Assembly: GCA_003499925.1 (NCBI GenBank)
Contig: DNRQ01000075.1
Coordinates: 1-10,227 of the forward strand
Length of the DNA stretch: 10,227 nucleotides
Direction of reading: 5' to 3'
DNA from: Geobacter sp.
Lineage (GTDB): Bacteria > Desulfobacterota > Desulfuromonadia > Geobacterales > Geobacteraceae
Shown here: positions 1 to 6,638 of the stretch, one piece after another
Layout of the letters: each line of letters starts with the position of its first letter
Numbering within the stretch: position 1 is the stretch's first letter
The notes under the pieces: generated by a model
Seen by the model: only the letters and a program-made list of their open reading frames with translations
What the model was told of the DNA's origin: nothing
The model's database searches: none
Position numbers and translations under genes: made by a program

Positions 1-324
1 TCCCGCAACCTGCAGATCGCAACCGCCGCTGTCGACTCGACCGGCATGTGCATCTTCGTCGCCTTCCCGGCTCTGGACATCCCGGAGTGCCTGCCGGCCC
101 TGATCGACATGATCAACGCCCGCTTCGGCATCGCCCTCACCGGCGACGACGTCACCAACCTGGGCAAGCACATCCTGAAGCTCGAGCGCCAGTTCAACAT
201 CGAGGCAGGCTTCAGCAACGTGCACGACCGTCTGCCGGACTTCTTCAAGACCGAGCCGGTTGCTCCGCACAACGCGGTATGGGACTTCACCGACGCAGAG
301 ATCGACGAGTTCTGGAACTTCTAG
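1..324 (+). CDS. Aldehyde:ferredoxin oxidoreductase, C-terminal fragment (5' end outside window)
   Basis: This is the last 107 codons of a tungsten- or molybdenum-containing aldehyde:ferredoxin oxidoreductase (AOR family), which oxidises aldehydes to carboxylic acids and reduces ferredoxin. The frame is open from base 1 to the TAG at 322-324. The visible DSTGMC motif (codons 12-17, C at 49-51) matches the family D-x-x-G-x-C motif, whose Asp/Gly contact the pterin and whose Cys is the fourth [4Fe-4S] ligand. Further family traits are the NLGKHILKLERQFN stretch, the AGF-x(5)-DRLP segment and a tail ending in EIDEFWNF. A strong terminator follows directly. The cofactor genes downstream fit a W/Mo-pterin enzyme. 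The substrate cannot be judged from this fragment; a related family member such as the BamB benzoyl-CoA reductase subunit is less likely but not excluded. Confidence 0.88.
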   Translation, partial: SRNLQIATAAVDSTGMCIFVAFPALDIPECLPALIDMINARFGIALTGDDVTNLGKHILKLERQFNIEAGFSNVHDRLPDFFKTEPVAPHNAVWDFTDAEIDEFWNF

Positions 325-338
325 CAACCAGCTAAACT

Positions 339-371
339 CCCGGCGTGACCAAAAGTCACGCCGGGCTTTTT
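339..371 (+). terminator. Rho-independent terminator of the AOR gene
   Basis: A perfect 11-bp stem (339-349 CCCGGCGTGAC, 355-365 GTCACGCCGGG) with a 5-nt loop CAAAA is followed by C and a run of five T (367-371). It starts 15 nt after the AOR stop codon. It should separate AOR transcription from the cofactor genes downstream, so those probably have their own promoter or depend on read-through. Confidence 0.9.
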
Positions 372-415
372 CGTTACAGCCGGAACAGTAACTACTCAGA
401 CCGTCACTCCTGCAG

Positions 416-475
416 CCGTAGGGTGGGCCGTGCCCACCGGCCGACAGGGATCGGTGGGCACGGCCCACCCTACGG
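416..475. repeat. Intergenic palindrome, GTAGGGTGGGCCGTG family, copy 1
   Basis: Two 24-bp arms (416-439 and 452-475) are perfect reverse complements, with a 12-nt spacer. The core arm starts GTAGGGTGGGCCGTG. The same arm recurs at 2953-2973, so this is a dispersed element and not simply a terminator. No T-run follows. Similar REP-like or MITE-like palindromes are common between genes in many bacteria; its mobility partner is not in the window. Confidence 0.85.
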
Positions 476-491
476 AAAAGACCTCAGCCTC

Positions 492-497
492 TTGACG
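492..497 (+). promoter_or_regulatory. Possible -35 element for the moaD-like gene
   Basis: TTGACG lies about 45 nt before the ATG at 541, in the only AT-richer stretch between palindrome copy 1 and the gene. No good -10 hexamer stands at the usual distance (515-520 reads CAGACA), so this is a weak candidate. A promoter is expected here because the AOR transcript should end at 371. Confidence 0.25.
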
Positions 498-540
498 TTG
501 CACAATTTAACAGCCAGACAAGATTCAAACGGGTGCCACC

Positions 541-765
541 ATGCATGTCACAGTCAAGCTGTTCGCCACCTTCAGAAACGGCAGGTTCAAGATAGCAGAG
601 CAGGAACTCCCCGAGGGGACCGAATGCCGCAGGGTCGTGCTCGATCTGGGGCTCACCGAGGAAGAGATCGGCATCATCATGATCAACGGCCGCCATGGCA
701 CCCTGGACCAGAAACTCGCCCACAACGATGTCCTTTCACTTTTCCCCCTGGTTGGAGGAGGCTGA
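541..765 (+). CDS. MoaD/ThiS-family sulfur-carrier protein
   Basis: This 74-aa ubiquitin-fold sulfur carrier is of the size usual for MoaD (about 80 aa). Such proteins are activated at the C-terminus and sulfurated to a thiocarboxylate, which supplies the dithiolene sulfurs of molybdopterin. Visible support is the start MHVTVKLFATFR (beta strand 1), the segment INGRHGTLDQKLAHNDVLSLFPLV typical of MoaD/ThiS, and the tail ending Gly-Gly-Gly (72-74). A MoeB-like activating enzyme starts 1 nt after the stop, so the two are surely translated together. No convincing Shine-Dalgarno precedes the ATG (GGGTG at 531-535 is weak). Because it lies between AOR and moeA, it may be a dedicated tungstopterin/molybdopterin carrier. 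A ThiS role is less likely, since there are no thiamine genes nearby. Confidence 0.85.
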   Translation: MHVTVKLFATFRNGRFKIAEQELPEGTECRRVVLDLGLTEEEIGIIMINGRHGTLDQKLAHNDVLSLFPLVGGG

Positions 766-766
766 C

Positions 767-1615
767 ATGGAAGACGCCCTGACATTTCTCAAGGACTGGA
801 CCCGGGACGGGCTTTTGCCCTGGTCCGCGCAATGCGCCGCCGTCAAGCATTTCGGCACGAGCCACGCGGCGATGGAGGGACTGGCCCTGGAGAACGGGCT
901 CTTCCCGGCACGCTACCAGCGCAACAGGAACATGATTTCGACAGCCGAACAGTTACGCCTTTTCCAGAGCCGGGTCGCCGTGATCGGCTGCGGCGGGCTG
1001 GGCGGCTATGTCATAGAGGAACTGGCGCGGCTCGGCGTCGGACAGATCGTCGCCATCGACCCCGACATCTTCGAGGAACACAATCTTAACCGGCAGATCC
1101 TCTCCACACCGGCCACCCTGGGCAAGGCCAAGGTTGAGGCCGCCGTGGACCGGGTCGCCGAGATCAACCCGGCCGTGACGGTAACCGCGGTAAAGGACGC
1201 CTTCTGCCTGGCAAACGGCTTCGAGCTTCTGGCCGGAGTCCAGGTCGCGGTCGACGCCCTGGACAGCATATCGTACCGCCTGGAGCTGGCGGAGGTCTCA
1301 ACCGCAGCCGAGGTCCCGATGGTGCACGGAGCGATCGGCGGCTGGTACGGCCACGTCGCCACCCAGATGCCCGGGGACACCACCGTGCAGCGCATCTACC
1401 GCCACTGGGTGGCCGGCAAGGGGATCGAGCAGCAGCTGGGCAATCCCGCCTTCACACCCGCTGTTGTGGCGAGCCTGGAGGTCGCGGAGGTCTGCAAGAT
1501 CCTGCTCGGCAAGGGCGAGCTGCTGCGCAACCGCAAGCTGAGCATCGACCTGCTGGAGATGGAAGTGCACGAGATATCCTACGAAGTGCCGATGAAGCTG
1601 GTCGACGCGGCGTAA
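767..1615 (+). CDS. MoeB/ThiF/HesA-family sulfur-carrier adenylyltransferase
   Basis: A 282-aa E1-like enzyme that should adenylate the C-terminal glycine of its sulfur carrier, most likely the upstream MoaD-like protein. The Rossmann nucleotide loop is GCGGLGG at 74-80, followed by the acidic IDPD at 97-100, NLNRQ at 106-110 with the conserved Arg, a lysine pair at 120 and 122, and DALDS at 163-167, which matches the E1 Asp-x-x-Asp region. An N-terminal extension of about 65 residues precedes the fold. The paired CxxC zinc ligands of classical MoeB are not visible. The ATG at 767 is chosen because GGAGGAGG (754-761) lies 5 nt upstream, and it is 1 nt past the moaD-like stop. An in-frame ATG at 695 lies inside the moaD-like gene and lacks such a site. 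Family assignment is firm; the exact partner is inferred. Confidence 0.87.
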   Translation: MEDALTFLKDWTRDGLLPWSAQCAAVKHFGTSHAAMEGLALENGLFPARYQRNRNMISTAEQLRLFQSRVAVIGCGGLGGYVIEELARLGVGQIVAIDPDIFEEHNLNRQILSTPATLGKAKVEAAVDRVAEINPAVTVTAVKDAFCLANGFELLAGVQVAVDALDSISYRLELAEVSTAAEVPMVHGAIGGWYGHVATQMPGDTTVQRIYRHWVAGKGIEQQLGNPAFTPAVVASLEVAEVCKILLGKGELLRNRKLSIDLLEMEVHEISYEVPMKLVDAA

Positions 1616-1698
1616 GGGTAGCAGCGGAAGGTTTGTTTTTGCAGATAACGCTTATCACCGGTCCTCCCCTTTTCGCCCCGCAGGCAATGAGGTTCACC

Positions 1699-2916
1699 AT
1701 GCCTACCTTTCAAGAAGCGCGCAACATCATCCTTTCCAACGTAAGGCCCCTGGGCGAGGAGACCGTGTCTCTGATGGACTCACTGGGGAGGGTCGCTTCC
1801 AGGGACATTGCGGCTCCCTGGGACATGCCGCTTTTCGATAATTCGGCCATGGACGGCTTCGCCGTGCGCGCCGCCGACTGCAGCTCCACTCCGGCAAGCC
1901 TCTGCGTCACCGGGTTCCTCCCTGCCGGCGGTCCTGACCAGGCCACCGTCGAGCCGGGGTGCGCGGTCAGGATCATGACCGGAGCCCCGATCCCCAAAGG
2001 GTGCAACGCCGTGGTCCCGGTCGAGGAAACCAATGAGACCGGTGACCGGGTGATCATCACCGGGAAAGTGCAGCCGCGGCAGCACATCCGCCTGAAGGGC
2101 GCGGACGTTGCCGCCGGAGCCAGGATACTGGCGGCGGGGACCCGCATCCGCCCCTCCGAGATCGGCATGCTGGCCGCCATGGGACAGGCCCTGGTCCCGG
2201 TGTACCGCAAGGCTCGCGTCGCCATTCTTTCCACCGGTGACGAGCTCATCGAGTTGGGGGAGATTCCCGGCGCCGGAAAGGTGATCAACTCAAACGCGCT
2301 CTCGCTCGCCGCCGCCGTGCGGGAAGCCGGCGCCGAGCCGGTCCTGATCGGGATCGCCCGGGACGACATTGCGAGCCACCGGGAAAAGATGCTGGAAGGC
2401 TTTGCCTGCGATGCGCTGATCACCTCGGCCGGCGTCTCGGCAGGGGAGCGCGACCTGGTTAGAGAAGTGATGGCGCAACTGGGCGCCAAGGAGCTTTTCT
2501 GGAAAATCGACATGAAGCCCGGCGGACCTACCGCGTTCGCCGTCAGGGAGGGGAAGCCGGCATTTTCCCTCCCCGGCAATCCCGTTTCCACCATGGTCAC
2601 CTTCGAGTTCCTGGTCAAGCCGGCCCTGCTCAGGATGATGGGGCAGCAAAAGGTGATCCGCCCCTTCGTGAAGGGGATACTTGCCGAAGACGCCCACAAG
2701 AAGGTCGGCAAGGTGAACTTCATCCGCGTCACCGTCAAGAAAAGGCACGGCCGTTACCTCGCCTACTGCGCCGGCGACCAGCATACCGGCGTCTTGAGCA
2801 CCATGACCCGAAGCGATGCCCTGGTCGCCCTCCCTGCCGAGGCGAGTTTCGTCCCGGCGGGCACCGAAGTCGACATAGTGCTGTTGAGGGACGTGGACCT
2901 GCTCGAAGAAGGGTAA
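1699..2916 (+). CDS. moeA: Molybdopterin molybdenumtransferase MoeA
   Basis: A 405-aa cytoplasmic enzyme that inserts molybdate (or tungstate) into adenylylated molybdopterin, the last common step of cofactor synthesis. E. coli MoeA is 411 aa, so it is full length. Family motifs appear in order: DNSAMDGFA (47-55), MTGAPIPKGCNAVVPVEET (93-111), STGDEL (178-183), NSNALSL (197-203), SAGVSAGERD (243-252), KPGGPTAFAV (273-282), FSLPGNPVST (289-298) and a C-terminal beta domain ending in TEVDIVLL. The ATG at 1699 fits the usual MoeA N-terminus and has GAGG 6 nt upstream. An in-frame ATG at 1687 or TTG at 1633 would add 4 or 22 residues without better support. It lies 83 bp after the activating-enzyme gene and is probably co-transcribed. 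Whether it prefers Mo or W cannot be seen. Confidence 0.95.
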   Translation: MPTFQEARNIILSNVRPLGEETVSLMDSLGRVASRDIAAPWDMPLFDNSAMDGFAVRAADCSSTPASLCVTGFLPAGGPDQATVEPGCAVRIMTGAPIPKGCNAVVPVEETNETGDRVIITGKVQPRQHIRLKGADVAAGARILAAGTRIRPSEIGMLAAMGQALVPVYRKARVAILSTGDELIELGEIPGAGKVINSNALSLAAAVREAGAEPVLIGIARDDIASHREKMLEGFACDALITSAGVSAGERDLVREVMAQLGAKELFWKIDMKPGGPTAFAVREGKPAFSLPGNPVSTMVTFEFLVKPALLRMMGQQKVIRPFVKGILAEDAHKKVGKVNFIRVTVKKRHGRYLAYCAGDQHTGVLSTMTRSDALVALPAEASFVPAGTEVDIVLLRDVDLLEEG

Positions 2917-2952
2917 GGACAGCCGACGCTTCCATCCGACTTAGCCCTCCCT

Positions 2953-3010
2953 GTAGGGTGGGCCGTGCCCACCACACCCGCATTCTGATGGTGGGCGCGG
3001 CCCACCCTAC
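2953..3010. repeat. Intergenic palindrome, GTAGGGTGGGCCGTG family, copy 2
   Basis: Arms 2953-2974 and 2989-3010 (22 bp) are reverse complements with one difference, which would be a G-U pair in RNA. The left arm shares 21 identical bases with copy 1 (418-438), while the 14-nt spacer differs. Paired arms are kept although the loop has diverged, which suggests selection for or copying of the palindrome. It sits 36 bp after moeA. Confidence 0.85.
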
Positions 3011-3030
3011 ATACTACATACCCACAAACT

Positions 3031-3051
3031 CCCCCCTTTGAAAAAGGGGGG
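3031..3051. repeat. C-run/G-run hairpin
   Basis: CCCCCCTTT (3031-3039) pairs perfectly with AAAGGGGGG (3043-3051) around a GAA loop, followed by T and eight G (3053-3060). It resembles the widespread dispersed repeat of the form CCCCCTTTGAAAAAGGGGG. It lies just after palindrome copy 2, so repeats seem to have accumulated between moeA and moaC. The stem lacks a T-run, so terminator function is doubtful. Confidence 0.6.
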
Positions 3052-3119
3052 TGGGGGGGGATTTGGCCCAAGGCGCCACAGAGTCGAGTTCTCCAGTGAG
3101 AGCTGAACTCCGAATTTTT

Positions 3120-3140
3120 GAACGTAGAACCTAGAACCTG
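3120..3140. repeat. Three tandem heptamers (GAACGTA/GAACCTA/GAACCTG)
   Basis: Three consecutive 7-bp units, GAACGTA, GAACCTA and GAACCTG, lie 23 bp before the moaC start. They share the GAAC start and the period of the larger heptamer tract at 5479-5583, but the unit sequence differs. No function is evident. Confidence 0.55.
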
Positions 3141-3163
3141 ATTTTGCCTCACAAGGAGCAGCA

Positions 3164-3643
3164 ATGACCTTCAACCATTTCGACGATCAAGGACAGGCCA
3201 TCATGGTCGATGTAAGCGGCAAGCAGAAGACGCTGAGGACTGCGGTCGCGCAAGCCCGCGTTCTGCTCAAGCCGGAGACCCTCGCCGCCATCCTTGAAGG
3301 GTCCATGACCAAGGGAGACGTCCTCGGCGTGGCGCGGCTCGCCGGAATCGCCGCGGCAAAGAAGACCTCGGATCTGATTCCCCTCTCCCATCCGCTGGCC
3401 ATCCACCACGTAGCGATCGCATTCCAGGCCGACCAGAAGAGCGGCGAGATACGGATAGAGGCGACCGTCAGAGCCTTCGAGCGCACCGGTGTGGAGATGG
3501 AGGCGATGACGTCGGCCTCCGTCGCAGCCCTCACCGTCTACGACATGTGCAAGGGGACCGACAAATCGATCGTCATCGGCGAGATATCGCTGCTCTACAA
3601 GGAGGGTGGCAAGAGCGGCGTTTACCGGCGTGAGGAGAGCTGA
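3164..3643 (+). CDS. moaC: Cyclic pyranopterin monophosphate synthase MoaC
   Basis: A 159-aa enzyme (E. coli MoaC is 161 aa) that converts the MoaA product 3',8-cyclo-7,8-dihydro-GTP into cyclic pyranopterin monophosphate, the first committed intermediate of molybdopterin. Visible motifs are MVDVSGK (14-20), GSMTKGDVLGVARLAGI (46-62, with Lys50), LIPLSHPL (71-78, with His76), GVEMEAMTSASVAALTVYD (109-127) and DMCK (127-130) with the catalytic Asp/Lys pair. The ATG is supported by AAGGAG at 3153-3158, 5 nt upstream. It is 247 bp after moeA, with two palindromic repeats and a heptamer triplet between. Co-transcription with moeA is possible but not shown. No terminator is obvious after it. Confidence 0.96.
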   Translation: MTFNHFDDQGQAIMVDVSGKQKTLRTAVAQARVLLKPETLAAILEGSMTKGDVLGVARLAGIAAAKKTSDLIPLSHPLAIHHVAIAFQADQKSGEIRIEATVRAFERTGVEMEAMTSASVAALTVYDMCKGTDKSIVIGEISLLYKEGGKSGVYRREES

Positions 3644-3672
3644 TCTCCGCCAGCTGAAATAATTCGGGCCGA

Positions 3673-3705
3673 ACTATATACATTTTTTTGCATATGCGAT
3701 ATAGT
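3673..3705 (+). promoter_or_regulatory. Candidate promoter and inverted repeat upstream of the 29-aa gene
   Basis: TATACA (3677-3682) and TATAGT (3700-3705) are 17 bp apart and match -35 (4 of 6) and -10 (5 of 6) hexamers. The same stretch carries a perfect 7-bp inverted repeat, ACTATAT (3673-3679) and ATATAGT (3699-3705), with an inner palindrome GCATATGC (3690-3697), so a regulator could cover the promoter. The predicted leader would be about 12 nt, barely more than the Shine-Dalgarno site. Confidence 0.4.
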
Positions 3706-3723
3706 GCATCCGGAGGTGACCCC

Positions 3724-3813
3724 ATGAAAGAGTTGCTGATTTTGGCCGGTGTTTTTGTCTTCTGGATTGCGCTGCAGCGCTACATTCTCCCGCGGTTCGG
3801 CGTTCAGACCTGA
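3724..3813 (+). CDS. 29-aa predicted single-pass membrane miniprotein
   Basis: A small ORF of 29 codons plus stop: MKELLILAGVFVFWIALQ, then RYILPRFGVQT. Residues 4-18 form a continuous hydrophobic segment, with more hydrophobic residues to about 22, and Arg19 and Arg25 lie on the C-terminal side. This suits a short transmembrane helix. GGAGGT at 3712-3717 lies 6 nt before the ATG, an excellent ribosome binding site, and a plausible promoter lies just upstream. I do not recognise a named family. Its position after moaC may be incidental. The coding call rests on the ribosome site, the hydrophobic pattern and the absence of another explanation for this stretch. Conservation across related genomes was not testable here. 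Confidence 0.6.
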   Translation: MKELLILAGVFVFWIALQRYILPRFGVQT

Positions 3814-3904
3814 ATGTCCCCATCATGCGCCTCCGGGGACCGGGGGGAGAAGGAAACAAAGAAGAACGAGCAGGATGCATGAATAAATGAGCAGAAAGGG
3901 CAGT

Positions 3905-3939
3905 AAAAAGGGCGCCGGTTATTAAACCTGGCGCCCTTT
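3905..3939 (-). terminator. Terminator of ahcY (possibly bidirectional)
   Basis: Arms AAAGGGCGCC (3907-3916) and GGCGCCCTTT (3930-3939) are perfect reverse complements. Inside them GG/CC extends the stem past one bulged T. Read on the minus strand, the stem ends in a T5 run (complement of A at 3905-3909), about 100 bp past the ahcY stop. On the plus strand only TTT follows, so it may also weakly end rightward transcription from the 29-aa gene. Confidence 0.8.
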
Positions 3940-3970
3940 CCTGTTTGGATTGAAGGAGGGGGGCCGCAAT

Positions 3971-4007
3971 CCCCTCTCCCCTGGTGGGAGAGGGTTAGGG
4001 AGAGGGG
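3971..4007. repeat. CCCTCTCCC-family palindromic repeat, copy 1
   Basis: CCCTCTCCC (3972-3980) pairs with GGGAGAGGG (3986-3994) across a 5-nt loop. A second copy of the right arm, GGGAGAGGGG, follows at 3998-4007, so alternative pairings are possible. The family recurs at 6639-6745 and at the right end. This copy lies between the ahcY stop and its terminator. Confidence 0.7.
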
Positions 4008-4040
4008 GGAATGTAGCTATCGGCTAGTACCCCTCTATTG

Positions 4041-5438
<1,398 letters not shown>

Positions 5439-5459
5439 TTAATGATTCTCCTTTTTTGG

Positions 5460-5466
5460 TTGATAT
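5460..5466 (-). promoter_or_regulatory. SahR-like half-site in the ahcY leader
   Basis: On the minus strand ATATCAA occurs 21 nt upstream of the ahcY start. It equals the left half of the operator before sahR. No matching CTTGAT half lies next to it, so this is at most a degenerate site. ahcY may instead rely on read-through from the sahR promoter. Confidence 0.25.
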
Positions 5467-5478
5467 CTTCTAGAGTCG

Positions 5479-5583
5479 GTTGAGAGATGAGAGTTGAGAG
5501 ATGAGTCTCAACCCTCAACCGTTTCATCCTCATCTCTCAACGGTTTCATCTCAACGGGTTCATCTCAACGGTTTCATCCTCAT
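5479..5583. repeat. Heptamer repeat tract with internal orientation switch
   Basis: These 105 bp divide without remainder into fifteen 7-bp units. The first part is GTTGAGA/GATGAGA alternating (5479-5506). From 5507 the units become complementary types: CTCAACC twice, then GTTTCAT, CCTCATC and alternating TCTCAAC/GGTTTCA. GTTGAGAGATGAG at 5479-5491 and 5493-5505 is the reverse complement of 5529-5541, so a long hairpin is possible. The 14-bp unit CTCAACGGTTTCAT occurs at 5536-5549 and 5564-5577, with a one-base variant between them. The tract fills most of the sahR-ahcY gap and supplies the last sahR codons and its stop (5560-5583). Confidence 0.85.
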
Positions 5584-6498
5584 TGCTCGAACCAGCAGTA
5601 CTTCCTCCTGACCGACTGCCGCCCCGAGCCGTTGCACCTCAAAACTCCCCAGCCCGGCCGCAGTCAGCCATCCCTGCAATTCATCCTCCTCAAATCCCAG
5701 CCACTGGTCCGCCAACTGCTCCCGAGCCCATTCCCGTTCGTGGCGCGCCAGGTCGGCCAGGATCAGGGAGCCGTCCGGCTGCAGCACCCGGGATATCTCG
5801 TGGAGCACCGCCAGCGGATCAGCAGCATGATGCAGGACCATGTTGGCCACGACGCACCCTGCCCCACCGTCAGGCAGCGGCAGATGAGACATCTCACCAA
5901 GACGCAGCTCGATTCCCGTCTCCCCGCCCGCCGCCAGGCGGCGACGCGCCTCGTCCAGCATGGCCGGCGAATGGTCCACGCCGATCACCCGCGCGGCGCG
6001 CCTCGCCAGATCAGGGAGCAGCGCACCGGTGCCGACCCCGATCTCCAACAGCGTCGCGACGGACGGAACCAGCGCGAGCAGATGTTCGAGGTAGTCGGGG
6101 ACCGGCAGCAGCGTGCGCGACAGACTGTCCCACTGTCGGGCGTGCCGGTCGAAGAACTCCAGGTTGCGCCGGCGCCGCTCCTCGAGGGCGAGCGCCAGGG
6201 CCGCCAGATCTTCGCGCCTCTCGGGCAGTTGCTCCAGTTCCCGCTCAAAAGCCGGCCGGATGGCGCCGAAGAAGGCGTTCTCCTCCCCTGCGCCGTAATA
6301 GCTCCAGGTTCCCTGGCGCTTCACCGACAACACCCCCGCTTCGGTAAGTATCTTCAGGTGCCGGGAGATGCGCGACTGCCCCATGCCCAGGATGCGGGTC
6401 AGTTCCTGCACGGTGAACTCACCGCGCAAAAGCACCGCCACCAGTCGCAGGCGGCAGGGATCCGCAAGGGCTTTGAGGAGATCGATCAACATAGGCAT
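5560..6498 (-). CDS. sahR: SahR-type regulator: ArsR HTH fused to SAM-methyltransferase-like domain
   Basis: A 312-aa protein. Residues 4-75 form an ArsR-family winged helix: ALADPCRLRLVAVL, then VQELTRILGMGQSRISRHLK (30-49) as helix-turn-helix and GTWSYYG as wing. Residues 115-300 form a class I methyltransferase fold with motif I LEIGVGTGAL (151-160), acidic VDHS (174-177), NMVLHH (219-224) and LQPDGSLILADL (239-250). This architecture beside ahcY matches SahR, described as a repressor of SAM-cycle genes that senses SAH through a methylase-derived domain. An ATG at 6498 (or 6492) is chosen because the ArsR fold begins at once. The longer frame to 6696 translates a palindromic repeat and the promoter. 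No good Shine-Dalgarno is seen. The last residues (MRMKPLR) come from the heptamer tract. Real methyltransferase activity is not excluded. Confidence 0.85.
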   Translation of the reverse strand: MPMLIDLLKALADPCRLRLVAVLLRGEFTVQELTRILGMGQSRISRHLKILTEAGVLSVKRQGTWSYYGAGEENAFFGAIRPAFERELEQLPERREDLAALALALEERRRRNLEFFDRHARQWDSLSRTLLPVPDYLEHLLALVPSVATLLEIGVGTGALLPDLARRAARVIGVDHSPAMLDEARRRLAAGGETGIELRLGEMSHLPLPDGGAGCVVANMVLHHAADPLAVLHEISRVLQPDGSLILADLARHEREWAREQLADQWLGFEEDELQGWLTAAGLGSFEVQRLGAAVGQEEVLLVRAMRMKPLR

Positions 6499-6519
6499 CA
6501 ACTTTGGCAACTGTATTAA

Positions 6520-6561
6520 ATCAAGTTTTCTTGATATATCATGAGAGTTGCAGGTTGGCAA
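6520..6561 (-). promoter_or_regulatory. sahR promoter with overlapping SahR operator
   Basis: On the minus strand, -35 TTGCCA (6561-6556) is 17 bp from -10 TATATC (6538-6533). A perfect palindrome ATCAAG-TTTT-CTTGAT (6520-6535) overlaps the -10 and runs into the predicted transcript start. The -10 element thus shares bases with the operator half ATATCAAG. Its length and A/T-rich centre are those of ArsR-type operators. This predicts repression of sahR, and by read-through ahcY, until SAH rises. The hexamers are only moderate matches; the palindrome is certain. Confidence 0.65.
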
Positions 6562-6638
6562 GGGAAATACTTTCTCCCGGTATGAACCCGCGCCGGAGCG
6601 ACCGGCCGGTCGGCTGACATCTCCGGCTCCTCCAGACT

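Noticed and set aside
325..540. Moco/Tuco riboswitch before the cofactor genes
   Set aside because: The space is taken by a terminator and a dispersed palindrome that recurs elsewhere; the remaining 65 bp are too short for the known aptamer.
345..782. 145-codon frame over the terminator and palindrome
   Set aside because: It crosses the AOR terminator and repeat copy 1 and shadows the moaD-like gene; no protein family is suggested.
3673..3705. ModE operator controlling molybdenum genes
   Set aside because: The half-sites have a 19-bp gap and do not fit the known ModE consensus; only a generic inverted repeat is claimed.
3815..3883. 22-codon ORF after the 29-aa gene
   Set aside because: No ribosome binding site, polar low-complexity product and no other sign of coding.
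5439..5559. SAH riboswitch upstream of ahcY
   Set aside because: The leader is almost wholly heptamer repeat; I see no SAH-riboswitch-like core, and a protein regulator is next door.
5479..5583. CRISPR array
   Set aside because: The units are 7 or 14 bp with no unique spacers, and no cas genes are nearby.
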